DNA of 64,000 bases from Candidatus Planktophila sulfonica. GTDB taxonomy: Bacteria > Actinomycetota > Actinomycetes > Nanopelagicales > Nanopelagicaceae. The first letter of the stretch is position 1, and every line of letters starts with the position of its first letter. Location: contig NZ_CP016773.1 of NCBI RefSeq assembly GCF_002288065.1, positions 992,001-1,056,000 on the forward strand, read 5' to 3'. The position numbers were made by a program, and so were the translations under genes. Shown piece by piece: positions 43,995 through 52,651 of this stretch. The notes beneath the pieces are model-generated. The model saw only the letters and a list, made by a program, of their open reading frames with translations. It was not told the origin of the DNA and did no database searches.

Positions 43995-45271
43995 TAGTGC
44001 GAACCGCCTCCGCGTTTATAGGCGATGCCATCGGCTGCGGGTGCTCGTACTTTTCCTACGAAGCCCGATACGGCGATGATGGTTGCAATGTATGGAGCCA
44101 TCAACATAAATTCTGATGGAATTGGTGTTCCGGTAATTGTGAGAAGTCCTTGCAAGTTATCTGCAAAACCAAAGATAAGAGCAGCAGCTACAGCACCTAG
44201 TGGGCTCCAGCGACCGAAGATAAGGGCAGCAAGTGCGATGAAGCCCTTGCCTGCAGTCATCTCCTTGCTAAATGAACCAACTGCGCCCAATGTAAAGAAT
44301 GCTCCACCAAGCCCAGCAACTGCACCTGCAATAAGAACATTGCGGAATCGAATCTTATTGACGTCGATTCCGACAGATTCAGCAGCCGTTGGGTGCTCGC
44401 CCACAGCGCGGGTACGTAGACCCCACTTAGATTTAAAGAGTGCAATATGAATAAGAATGACAGCCGCGTACATCAGATACACAATGATGTTCTGGCTAAA
44501 AAAGATTGGTCCTATGACCGGAATCTTGGCGAGGATCGGAATCTCGATAGGTGCAAAGGTTCCGCCAGAGTTCCATGTTGATTGATATGGAATCAGCAGC
44601 TTCTTATAGAGGAAGCCGGTGAGACCAATAACAAGAACGTTGAGTACGAAACCAAGAACCACTTGATCGATTCCATACTTGATAGCAAAGACAGCCAGAA
44701 GCCAAGCGATTGCAGCGCCTGCGAATGGCGCAACCAATAGCCCTGCAATCTTGTTCTGAGTCAGTGATGCGATAACGCCTGACATGAAAGCACCCGCAAG
44801 GAGCTGGCCTTCAATTGCAATATTGATAACGCCCGAGCGTTCGGAGAGGACGCCGGCCATCGCACCAAAAATCAGAGGCACGGAAAGGAAGAGTGCGCCT
44901 TGAAGAAGCCCGGTAAATGGAATGAATTTGCCGGCTGCTGCCCAGCATAGGAATGACATCAGGAATGATGCACCGAAGAGACCGCTTGCAAAGCGAATGG
45001 TCTTACGCGCTCTAAATTGAAGAACAGAGAGAAGCACTGCAAGGAGTGCAATCACTGCAAATACAAGAGCACCTGACTTTGAATCGACGATGCGTTCGCG
45101 TGTAAGTACCCACTCGTTGCCTAAGACAAAGTTAAATGTCACAGGAGCGCTGGTCTTAGGAAGAAGGCCGAAGAGAATCAGTGCAAAGCCTCCGAGTGAG
45201 CCCATGGTGATGATTCCGCGCTTGCGGCGACGTTCTGGAGCAGAGAGAGCTCGTACTTCTGTAGTGCTCAT
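43994..45271 (-). CDS. Nucleoside ABC importer permease (BMP-type, second subunit)
   Basis: 425 residues from ATG 45271, which overlaps the stop of the other permease (TAATG). About ten transmembrane helices. AMAGVLSERSGVINIAIEGQLL is the characteristic loop of the BPD_transp_2 family, with GVHPTAAESVGIDVNKIRFR near the EAA-like loop. This subunit pairs with the 45271-46422 permease. Location directly upstream of cdd, deoA, add and deoC supports nucleoside uptake (NupQ/RnsD-type). A long cytoplasmic N-terminus with two extra helices precedes the core. Confidence 0.88.
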   Translation of the reverse strand: MSTTEVRALSAPERRRKRGIITMGSLGGFALILFGLLPKTSAPVTFNFVLGNEWVLTRERIVDSKSGALVFAVIALLAVLLSVLQFRARKTIRFASGLFGASFLMSFLCWAAAGKFIPFTGLLQGALFLSVPLIFGAMAGVLSERSGVINIAIEGQLLAGAFMSGVIASLTQNKIAGLLVAPFAGAAIAWLLAVFAIKYGIDQVVLGFVLNVLVIGLTGFLYKKLLIPYQSTWNSGGTFAPIEIPILAKIPVIGPIFFSQNIIVYLMYAAVILIHIALFKSKWGLRTRAVGEHPTAAESVGIDVNKIRFRNVLIAGAVAGLGGAFFTLGAVGSFSKEMTAGKGFIALAALIFGRWSPLGAVAAALIFGFADNLQGLLTITGTPIPSEFMLMAPYIATIIAVSGFVGKVRAPAADGIAYKRGGGSH

Positions 45272-46422
45272 TAGCCGTTCCATCCCTTCGAAGCGACTGT
45301 TTCTCCAGCGTCAACGTTCTTCAAGCGGAAGAGAGATTTAATCAGCGCTGGCGCTGCAATAAAGAGAACGACAAGTGCTTGAATCACAAGAACGAGATCA
45401 AGTGGAGTCTCAGTACTTGCCTGCATGGTGAGGCCACCAGCGCGGAGTGCTCCAAAGAGCAATGCAGCAAAGACTGTTCCGATTGGAGTTGCGCGACCAA
45501 GGAGAGCAACGGTGATGGCATCGAAGCCAAAGCTTCCGCCAACGCCAGCAGTCATTGCAGGTTCTGAACCAAGAATCTGAACAGCGCCACCGAGTCCAGC
45601 AAGTGCTCCTGCAATAAACATGACAGATGTTGTTACGCGAGCAACTGAAATTCCTGCAGTGCGGGATGCCGCTGCATTTGCACCGACTGCTCGGAATCGG
45701 AAGCCCCATGTGCTTCGATTGAGAAGCCACCAGATAGCAGCTGCTGCAATGAGTGCGACGATAAATCCAAAGTTTGCACGTAGATCTGAGCCGAAGAGAA
45801 GTGGCAAACGTGCGTTGGGGCCGACTTCAGGAGCAAGTGGGTCTTGACGTCCAGGACGTAAGAAAGCTGTAGTGCTGAGCAACCAGAGCAAGAAATAACC
45901 TGCGACGTAGTTGAGCATGATTGTCACGATTACTTCATGTGCCCCGGTGCGTGCTTTAAGGAGCCCCACAAAGCCTCCATAGAGACCAGAGAAGAGCATT
46001 GCTGCAGCGATTGCTGCAACTACGTGAATTCCAACTGGAAGATCGAATGTGAAACCAACCCAGCTAGCACCGATTGCACCGGCTATGAATTGACCTTGCG
46101 CACCGATATTAAATAGCCCGGCACGAAATGCCAGAGCTACAGAGAGTCCAGTAAGAATAAGAGGAGAAGCAGCTACAAGCGTTTCGGAGAATGGGTAGAA
46201 ACCTTGAATGAAACTATCTTGCGCAAGTTGTGGATCAAAGATTGAACCGCGAAAGAGCGCCCAGTATGCAGCGCCAGCTGTTGCGAATGCCTTTGAAATC
46301 ATTTCCAGCGGTTGACCCTTAAGGGCTAGGACGTTGGAATCTGAGAATGCAACCAACAAGCCGCTGACAAAGAGCGCCATGGCAAATGAGAGCGCAGGAA
46401 GAATTAATTTCTTTAGATTCAT
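45271..46422 (-). CDS. Nucleoside ABC importer permease (BMP-type, first subunit)
   Basis: 383 residues, about nine transmembrane helices of the BPD_transp_2 family. LTGLSVALAFRAGLFNIGAQGQF and GAHEVIVTIMLNYVAGYFL are family hallmarks, GANAAASRTAGISVARVT the loop that contacts the ATPase. Corresponds to NupP/RnsC. The ATG overlaps the ATPase stop (ATGA). Confidence 0.9.
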   Translation of the reverse strand: MNLKKLILPALSFAMALFVSGLLVAFSDSNVLALKGQPLEMISKAFATAGAAYWALFRGSIFDPQLAQDSFIQGFYPFSETLVAASPLILTGLSVALAFRAGLFNIGAQGQFIAGAIGASWVGFTFDLPVGIHVVAAIAAAMLFSGLYGGFVGLLKARTGAHEVIVTIMLNYVAGYFLLWLLSTTAFLRPGRQDPLAPEVGPNARLPLLFGSDLRANFGFIVALIAAAAIWWLLNRSTWGFRFRAVGANAAASRTAGISVARVTTSVMFIAGALAGLGGAVQILGSEPAMTAGVGGSFGFDAITVALLGRATPIGTVFAALLFGALRAGGLTMQASTETPLDLVLVIQALVVLFIAAPALIKSLFRLKNVDAGETVASKGWNG

Positions 46423-47918
46423 GGTTTTACACCTGCCATCAATAGACCTAGATCCTCACGTGAAGTTGTGGCGGGAACGATGGCGATAAATTCACCGCGA
46501 TACATCACAGCAATTCGATCTGCCAGTGCTGAAACTTCATCGAGTTCAGTACTGAAAAGAAGTACGGCGCGGCCAGAATCACGTTCAGCGATGATGCGCT
46601 CATGTACAAACTCAATGGAACCTACATCGAGGCCGCGAGTAGGTTGTGAAGCAACGACAAGTTTGACGGGACGAGATAGCTCGCGCGCAAGTACTACCTT
46701 CTGCTTATTTCCACCTGATAATGAAGATGCAGGATCTTTTGCAGATTGAGCGCGGATATCGAACTCAGCAACGCGCTTCTGCGCTTCCTGAGAGACAATG
46801 CTCGGAGAGATAACCGGACCTTTTGCATATGGTGGCAGGTCATGGAGATCGAGAATTAAATTCTCTTCGATGCTAAACGAGGCGATTAGTCCATCTTCTT
46901 CGCGAGATTCAGGTACAAATGCGATTCCAGAGTGAAGGGCATCGCGCACAGAAGATTTGGTGATATCTACGCCATCAAGCGAAATTGTTCCGTGAACATG
47001 TTCTTGCAGACCAACAATTGCTTCTGCAAGTTCTGATTGGCCATTGCCTTGCACACCTGCAACAGCGAGGACTTCGCCGGTACGTAGTTCGAAGGAGACA
47101 TTCTTTACAAGATTGCGACCTGTGTGATCGGAGATATTGAGGTTCTTCACATCGAGCATCACCTTGCCGAGCTCGGGTGCTTTCTTATCAACATCGAGTG
47201 AGACTGGGCGCCCCACCATGAGAGAGGCCAACTCTTCTTGAGAGGCTGAAGGGGATGCGGTTCCCACAACCTTGCCACGACGAATAATCGTAATCTTGTC
47301 CGCGGCCTCTCTTACTTCACGTAATTTATGGGTGATAAAGACGATTGATGTCCCGCCTTCTTTAAGCTTCTTCATATTGCGCAGAAGTTCATCGGTCTCT
47401 TGAGGAGTAAGCACTGCAGTTGGTTCGTCGAGGATAAGTACCTTTGCGTCATAAATGAGCGCACGAATGATTTCTACGCGCTGTTGAAGTCCGACCGGCA
47501 GGTCTTCGACAAGAGCATCGGGATCAATATCAAAGTTAAATTCAGCTGATACTCGAAGAATTTCTTCACGCGCTGTCGCGAGATCAAGAAGTCCTGGGCC
47601 TTTGGTCTTCTCATGGCCCAAGACAATATTTTCTGCAACAGTAAAGACGGGAATCAGCATGAAGTGCTGATGAACCATTCCGATACCTGCAGCAAGTGCA
47701 TCAAGTGGTGATTGGATATCGACAATTTTTCCGTCAACACTGATAGTTCCTTCATCAGGTGAGAGAAGTCCGTAGACGATATTCATCAGCGTTGATTTTC
47801 CAGCACCGTTCTCGCCGAGAATTGCATGGATCTCGCCATCAGCTACTGCAAGGTCGATGGATTCATTTGCAACGAGGGCACCAAAGCGCTTTGTTATTCC
47901 GCGCAATTCCAGTGACAT
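46419..47918 (-). CDS. Nucleoside ABC importer ATPase with two ABC domains
   Basis: 499 residues. First ABC domain: Walker A LGENGAGKSTLMN, signature LPVGLQQRVEI and LILDEPTAVL. Second domain: the degenerate Walker A VAGVQGNGQSELAEA, signature SLSGGNKQKVVLARE and the altered Walker B LVVASQPTRGLD. This is the usual layout in sugar/nucleoside importers (NupO/RnsB), where one site is weak. First gene of the transporter-catabolic operon, with its own leaderless promoter separate from the binding protein. Confidence 0.92.
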   Translation of the reverse strand: MSLELRGITKRFGALVANESIDLAVADGEIHAILGENGAGKSTLMNIVYGLLSPDEGTISVDGKIVDIQSPLDALAAGIGMVHQHFMLIPVFTVAENIVLGHEKTKGPGLLDLATAREEILRVSAEFNFDIDPDALVEDLPVGLQQRVEIIRALIYDAKVLILDEPTAVLTPQETDELLRNMKKLKEGGTSIVFITHKLREVREAADKITIIRRGKVVGTASPSASQEELASLMVGRPVSLDVDKKAPELGKVMLDVKNLNISDHTGRNLVKNVSFELRTGEVLAVAGVQGNGQSELAEAIVGLQEHVHGTISLDGVDITKSSVRDALHSGIAFVPESREEDGLIASFSIEENLILDLHDLPPYAKGPVISPSIVSQEAQKRVAEFDIRAQSAKDPASSLSGGNKQKVVLARELSRPVKLVVASQPTRGLDVGSIEFVHERIIAERDSGRAVLLFSTELDEVSALADRIAVMYRGEFIAIVPATTSREDLGLLMAGVKP

Positions 47919-47925
47919 GTGCGTA

Positions 47926-47931
47926 AATCTA
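47926..47931 (-). promoter_or_regulatory. -10 box TAGATT for the nucleoside ABC-cdd-deoA-add-deoC operon
   Basis: TAGATT is followed by seven bases (TACGCAC) and the ATG at 47918. It lies after the terminator of the binding-protein gene. Confidence 0.58.
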
Positions 47932-47967
47932 CTAGTTTTATTGCACTTTAGAAAGTTAAAAGAAAAG

Positions 47968-48003
47968 AAAGATGGGCTAGCACCGCAGTGCTAGCCCATC
48001 TTT
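47968..48003 (-). terminator. Strong intrinsic terminator after the BMP binding protein
   Basis: A perfect 16-bp stem (AAAGATGGGCTAGCAC paired with GTGCTAGCCCATCTTT) with a four-base loop is followed on the reverse strand by a T-rich run. It separates the binding-protein transcript from the ABC operon downstream. Confidence 0.88.
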
Positions 48004-48023
48004 GTAAAACTAGTTTTAGCTAA

Positions 48024-49085
48024 TTACTTAGCTGAAACCTTTCCGCTGCGAATATCGTTACCAAGCTTTGTAACTTCAGTACGAAGCTTTGTTGGAACCA
48101 TACGGATCAAGTCATGGTAAGGAGCAAGGAATGTTCCTGCATTCTTGAGGTTACCGTTGTAGCCAGTTGCTGAGAACTTTCCAGCAGCCTGGTCCTTGAT
48201 TACAGCCTGTACAGAAGTTCCGACACCCTTAACTACAGATGTAAGAAGAACCTTTTTGTACTGTGGAGCTGCAACATATCCATCAGTATCAACCCAGATA
48301 ACAACTGACTTCTTTGAAGTAAGTGAGTTACCTGCTGTTGCTCCACCAAGTCCACCAGCAACTGGGAAGATTACATCTGCACCCTGCTGCTCGAAGTTCT
48401 TAGAGATCTGAAGTGCCTTAGCTGAATCTGAGAAGCCGCCGACGAATGTTCCGTCCTTCTTAGCTGTATCCCAACCAAGAACTGTTACTGACTTGCCCTT
48501 GACCTTGTTGTAGTGAGCTACACCCTTAGCAAAGCCATCCATGAAGATTGTGACTGGTGGAATGTTAAGTCCGCCGTATGTTGCAACCTTTGCTGTCTTT
48601 GAAACTCCAGCAGCAACGTAACCAGCCTGGAATGCTGATTCATTTGTTGAGAATTCGATTGGCTTAAGGTTTGCAAACTTTGTACCTGGGTAGACAGAAC
48701 CGTCTGCACCGTGGTCTTCGCCATCCTGATCAACAATTGCGAAGTTAACTGTTGGGTTTGCCTTAGCTCCTGCAACGATTGCGCTGTTGATAAGGAAGCC
48801 AACGCCAATGATGAGGTTGCACTTCTCGTCTACAAGCTTCTTAATGTTTGGTGCGTAATCTGCATCAGTTGTTGCTGAGAGATACTTAACTGTTACGTTC
48901 TTATCTGCCTTTGCTGCAGCCTGTGCGCCTGCCCAAGCAGATGCGTTAAATGACTTGTCGTCAACGCCACCTGTATCGAGTGCAAGACATGCCTTTGTTG
49001 CGTTAGCTGCTGTTGCTGCTGGTGCTGCACCGAAAGCAAGTGCCGCAGCAGCGAACACTGCTACAAACTTAATTGTCTTCTTCAA
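48024..49085 (-). CDS. bmpA: BMP-family substrate-binding protein (nucleoside importer)
   Basis: 353 residues, TTG start at 49085 behind GGAGG six bases away. A Sec signal (FVAVFAAAALAFGAAPAATA, about 8-27) lacks a clear lipobox; the first Cys (33) is not in an L-x-x-C context. The mature part has LALDTGGVDDKSFNASAWAG, the BMP/PnrA signature with the Asp that binds the nucleoside, and IIGVGFLINSAIVAGA. It is the binding protein of the BMP-type importer downstream. Base composition and codon choice look like a highly expressed gene. Most members are lipoproteins; how this one stays near the permease is unclear. Confidence 0.88.
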   Translation of the reverse strand: MKKTIKFVAVFAAAALAFGAAPAATAANATKACLALDTGGVDDKSFNASAWAGAQAAAKADKNVTVKYLSATTDADYAPNIKKLVDEKCNLIIGVGFLINSAIVAGAKANPTVNFAIVDQDGEDHGADGSVYPGTKFANLKPIEFSTNESAFQAGYVAAGVSKTAKVATYGGLNIPPVTIFMDGFAKGVAHYNKVKGKSVTVLGWDTAKKDGTFVGGFSDSAKALQISKNFEQQGADVIFPVAGGLGGATAGNSLTSKKSVVIWVDTDGYVAAPQYKKVLLTSVVKGVGTSVQAVIKDQAAGKFSATGYNGNLKNAGTFLAPYHDLIRMVPTKLRTEVTKLGNDIRSGKVSAK

Positions 49086-49124
49086 GGTTTTCCTCCAAGG
49101 AATATTGGTTGTTCTGTATGCGTG

Positions 49125-49154
49125 AGCCTAGTCTTCCGCGCTGAGATTCAACAA
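49125..49154 (-). promoter_or_regulatory. Promoter of bmpA
   Basis: TTGTTG (49154-49149), an 18-bp spacer and TAGGCT (49130-49125) on the reverse strand, followed by a leader of about 33 nt with the GGAGG site at 49096-49092. Confidence 0.55.
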
Positions 49155-49164
49155 AATGCGAGGC

Positions 49165-49227
49165 CCTAAAACGCGGTGTGGCTTGTAACAGTTGTGAAAA
49201 CTCTCAACTAGAACTTTACGTTTTAGG
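49165..49227. repeat. Spaced inverted repeat at the end of the second BMP gene
   Basis: CCTAAAACG (49165-49173) and CGTTTTAGG (49219-49227) are exact complements 45 bp apart, with the second BMP gene's stop codon in one arm. It may limit readthrough between the two BMP genes or be an operator of bmpA; no T-run follows. Confidence 0.35.
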
Positions 49228-50209
49228 CGGGGATCTTCTCCGCGGTGGCCGCTGCCACATTGATTAAATCGCTGACATTGGCCAATTCTTTAGAACGGAC
49301 CGTGAATTCAATTCCGCCGCCCGTTATCCCATAGCTGCGTCCATAAATGCCCGCATCGGCATCGAGAATATCTAGGTACTGCTTCTTCGCCACAGAGAGT
49401 GCGATGACATCGTAAATGGCTTTATCTACGCGCTTCACAACTGAAGCGATAAGGAATTTCTTAGTTGCGCTGGTGACGGTTATGTATTGATCTGGTTCGA
49501 TATTGATAAGCCCAAGAACTGAACCTTTTTTCTTGGCATTGCGAGCAACTATTGATTTAAATATTTCAGCATCAGAACCAAAAGTTGTGGCAAAGACAAC
49601 GTCTGCTCCTGCATCAAGTACTTGAGTCGTTGCAACTGAGTAAGAACCCGAAACATACTTAACGATTGGAACTACCTTCTTCTTAGAAGCAAATACGCCT
49701 GCAGAGAATCCATCTTTAAAGAGGTCTGCTTGGTTCGGATTGGCAATCATCGCAACTTTGCCAGTCTTTGAAATTAAGGCTGCGCTATAGCCCGCAAGGT
49801 ATGCGCCTTGTACATTGGCAAAAACAACAGAGGTCACATTAAGCGCAGCCACGCTGGCATCGTTGATGATGGCAAATTGCGTATTGGGGAATTCAACTGC
49901 CAACGCCTGCAGAGTCGGTGCATACCCGCTGCCAATAACGATGATGGGGTTGCAGTTCTTTGAAATCAGCGAGCGAATTCGCTTTTCGCGATCAGCGCTA
50001 CTGCCATCAGTGACAACTGCATCAAGCTTGAAATCAAATTGACGTTGCGCTTTTTCCAACCCAGCGGCTGCGGCGTCGTTAAAGGACTTATCTCCACGTC
50101 CGCCAATGTCATAGGCAACGCCCACGCCGAGATTAGTTGCCGCCTGTGCTGGCGCAGAAAGCAATGACGCGCCAACCAAAAGCGCAATAAAGGCGGCGCG
50201 AATTTTCAT
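49223..50209 (-). CDS. Second BMP-family substrate-binding protein
   Basis: 328 residues. Signal peptide (AAFIALLVGASLLSAPAQA, about 5-23), no lipobox. VAYDIGGRGDKSFNDAAAAG is the BMP nucleoside-binding signature, and IIVIGSGYAPTLQALA follows. It is a diverged paralogue of the protein at 48024 and may give the same importer a second specificity. The ATG shares a base with the trpS stop (TAATG), so it is co-transcribed with trpS. Confidence 0.86.
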   Translation of the reverse strand: MKIRAAFIALLVGASLLSAPAQAATNLGVGVAYDIGGRGDKSFNDAAAAGLEKAQRQFDFKLDAVVTDGSSADREKRIRSLISKNCNPIIVIGSGYAPTLQALAVEFPNTQFAIINDASVAALNVTSVVFANVQGAYLAGYSAALISKTGKVAMIANPNQADLFKDGFSAGVFASKKKVVPIVKYVSGSYSVATTQVLDAGADVVFATTFGSDAEIFKSIVARNAKKKGSVLGLINIEPDQYITVTSATKKFLIASVVKRVDKAIYDVIALSVAKKQYLDILDADAGIYGRSYGITGGGIEFTVRSKELANVSDLINVAAATAEKIPA

Positions 50210-51201
50210 TAGAGAACCACACCTAGATTCTTGTAGGTCGCATCGATTGTTTGCTGAGCAACAGATCGAGCTTTTTCAGAACCCTGATGCAAAATATCGA
50301 GAAGGTGCTCTTCATCCTCAAGAAGTTCGACAGCCTTTGCGCGAATTGGGCGAAGGTATTCGACTACGACTTCAGCAACTGCTGATTTAAAGTCTCCGTA
50401 TCCCTTGCCCTCAAATTCATTCTCGAGGTCGGCGATGCTCTTGCCTGAAAGCGCTGAGTGAATAGTAAGAAGGTTGCTAATGCCTGGCTTTTCAGCGACG
50501 TCATATTTAACTTCGCGGCCCGCATCAGTCATTGCGCTCTTGATCTTCTTAAGGTTTGCCTCTGGAGTATCCATAATTTCAATAACACCAGCGACCGCAC
50601 CCGATGATTTACTCATCTTCGCAGTTGGCTCTTGAATATCGTTGATCTTCGCCGCAGTCTTAAGGATGTATGCCTCAGGAAGTTGGAAGGTATTTCCGTA
50701 GCGTGAATTAAAGCGCCCAGCTAAGTCGCGAGTGAGTTCGATATGTTGGCGCTGATCTTCACCGACAGGCACGTAATGCGCTTGGTAAAGCAAGATATCT
50801 GCAGCCTGCAACATCGGATATGTAAAGAGTCCTACGCGAGCAGAATCAGCGCCAGCCTTTGATGATTTATCTTTAAATTGCGTCATGCGGCTTGCTTCGC
50901 CGAATCCGGTCATGCACTCCATGATCCAACCCAATTGGTTGTGCTGTGGAACTTGTGATTGAACGAAGAGAGTTGATTTCTCTGGAGAAATACCCAGCGC
51001 CAAAAGCTGCGCCGCAGATGCAAGTGTGCGTTTACGCAATAGTGCTGGATCGGTCTCAACTGTTAACGCGTGGAGATCAACGATGCAGTAAAAAGCATCA
51101 TGGCCATCTTGGAGTTCAACCCACTGCTTTACCGCGCCTAGATAATTGCCCAGGTGGAAAGAGTCACTAGTTGGCTGAATGCCAGAGAGAACGCGCTTCA
51201 T
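50209..51201 (-). CDS. trpS: Tryptophanyl-tRNA synthetase
   Basis: 330 residues, class Ic. [17 protein letters not shown] holds the HIGH-like motif, [16 protein letters not shown] the tryptophan site, and TAKMSKSSG the KMSKS loop. Charges tRNA-Trp. GAGAAT seven bases before the ATG could be a weak leaderless -10. Confidence 0.95.
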   Translation of the reverse strand: MKRVLSGIQPTSDSFHLGNYLGAVKQWVELQDGHDAFYCIVDLHALTVETDPALLRKRTLASAAQLLALGISPEKSTLFVQSQVPQHNQLGWIMECMTGFGEASRMTQFKDKSSKAGADSARVGLFTYPMLQAADILLYQAHYVPVGEDQRQHIELTRDLAGRFNSRYGNTFQLPEAYILKTAAKINDIQEPTAKMSKSSGAVAGVIEIMDTPEANLKKIKSAMTDAGREVKYDVAEKPGISNLLTIHSALSGKSIADLENEFEGKGYGDFKSAVAEVVVEYLRPIRAKAVELLEDEEHLLDILHQGSEKARSVAQQTIDATYKNLGVVL

Positions 51202-51221
51202 GGTTGTAATTCTCGCACGCT

Positions 51222-52517
51222 CTAGTAGTTACGCGAGATCAATAATCGTCCAGCGCGCTTACCTTCCATAGAGAGCACTGTGATTCGGACGCCGTTAACG
51301 CCAACAATGTCGCTGGCGACTGGGATTCGCCCTAAATAATGCATCACAAAACCACTTGCAGTCTCGTATGGGCCATCCGGTAATTCAATGCCGGTTTCTT
51401 CGAGTAAATCCTCGAGAGAGATGAGTCCATCAACCTCAAAATCACCTGTGCGAGATTCGAGAGAAACTTCAGTCTCATCGCCATCGTATTCATCGCGAAT
51501 ATCGCCAATGAGAGTTTCGACGAGATCTTCAAGGGTGACAATGCCATCGGTGCCACCGTATTCATCGAGGACGATGGCAAGATGCTGGCGCTGACTTCTC
51601 ATCTCGGTGAGAGCAGGCAAAATTCCCTTAGTACCAGGTAAATACATAATGTTGCGTGAGAGCTCTTGAATCTTTGCATTTGAATTTGCAAGTGATGTAT
51701 CAAGTAGGTCGCGAACATGGATAAATCCAATTACTTCATCAGATGAACCCCGCACAACGGGATATCGTGAGTGCGCCTTCTCGATGGCGAGCGCAATTGC
51801 TTTGCCTACAGTCAGGGACGCGTCCATGAAATCAACTTCGGTGCGTGGCACCATAACCTCATGCACTTGGCGTTCTGATGCGTTAAAGACTTCTTCAACA
51901 ATGTCGCGCTCTTCATCTGTGAGAGCCGCATGCCCTGCAACTAAGTCCAGCAGCTCTTCTTCGGAGATCTGACTGCGCTGCTCTTTAGGGTCGATACCAA
52001 AGAGGCGCACGACAATATTTGTTGAGTGCGAAAGGATCCAGATGATGGGGCGGAAGAGATGCGCCACGAGATCGATAAACCCTGCAGATGCGAGCGCAAT
52101 CTGTTCAGTGCGAAATAGGGCAAGACGCTTTGGCACTAGCTCGCCGAAGACCAATGAGAAGTAGGCAATGATGAGAGTGACGCCGATAAGGGATGTGGTG
52201 TTGGCAGTCCGTGTAGAGATTCCTAAATCTTCAAGCCACGGAATGACATAGACGCCTAACTTTTCAGCACCCAGGGCAGCTGAAAGAAATCCTGTAACAG
52301 TGACGCCAACTTGTAGGGCAGCTAAGAGTCTGTTGGGATTACTTGCAACGTGAGCAACTTTGGCGCCTCGCTTGCCTCGGGTTGCCATCTGTTTGATCTG
52401 GCTTTCGCGCAGAGAAATCAGCGCAATTTCAGCAGCAACGAAGAGGGCTCCAAGAAGGATGAGCCCAAGGACAAGTCCAATCGAAGGCAGGATTGATCCC
52501 GCGGGGTGGCTTTCCAT
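51222..52517 (-). CDS. CNNM/CorC-type membrane protein with CBS pair
   Basis: 431 residues. An N-terminal DUF21 domain of about four helices ([41 protein letters not shown]) is followed by a CBS pair ([44 protein letters not shown]) and a C-terminal CorC_HlyC domain. The family is called hemolysin-like but the better-supported role is Mg2+/Co2+ transport or sensing. TAGACT lies a few bases upstream of the ATG, so the leader is very short at most. Confidence 0.9.
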   Translation of the reverse strand: MESHPAGSILPSIGLVLGLILLGALFVAAEIALISLRESQIKQMATRGKRGAKVAHVASNPNRLLAALQVGVTVTGFLSAALGAEKLGVYVIPWLEDLGISTRTANTTSLIGVTLIIAYFSLVFGELVPKRLALFRTEQIALASAGFIDLVAHLFRPIIWILSHSTNIVVRLFGIDPKEQRSQISEEELLDLVAGHAALTDEERDIVEEVFNASERQVHEVMVPRTEVDFMDASLTVGKAIALAIEKAHSRYPVVRGSSDEVIGFIHVRDLLDTSLANSNAKIQELSRNIMYLPGTKGILPALTEMRSQRQHLAIVLDEYGGTDGIVTLEDLVETLIGDIRDEYDGDETEVSLESRTGDFEVDGLISLEDLLEETGIELPDGPYETASGFVMHYLGRIPVASDIVGVNGVRITVLSMEGKRAGRLLISRNY

Positions 52518-52565
52518 GATGTGAGAAGTCTAGCGACTGCCCTTCCTAAACGCTCCCCCGTGCCA

Positions 52566-52651
52566 TAGCCTTTCCCACGCTGGTCAACCGGCCAGCACCT
52601 TCATCCTCGGACCGTCGGGCACGTACCTGCCCGGATAAGGAAATGTAAAAA
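52566..52651 (+). promoter_or_regulatory. Promoter and structured 5' leader of the orphan ABC ATPase
   Basis: TAGCCT (52566-52571) predicts a start near 52578 and a leader of about 74 nt, GC-rich compared with its surroundings. It can form two hairpins: GCTGG/CCAGC (52579-52596) and CGGGCA/TGCCCG (52616-52633). An AAGGAA ribosome site follows. I do not recognise a known riboswitch. Confidence 0.45.

Noticed and set aside
49165-49227. Intrinsic terminator between the two BMP genes
   Set aside because: The arms are 45 bp apart and no T-run follows, so it is listed only as an inverted repeat.
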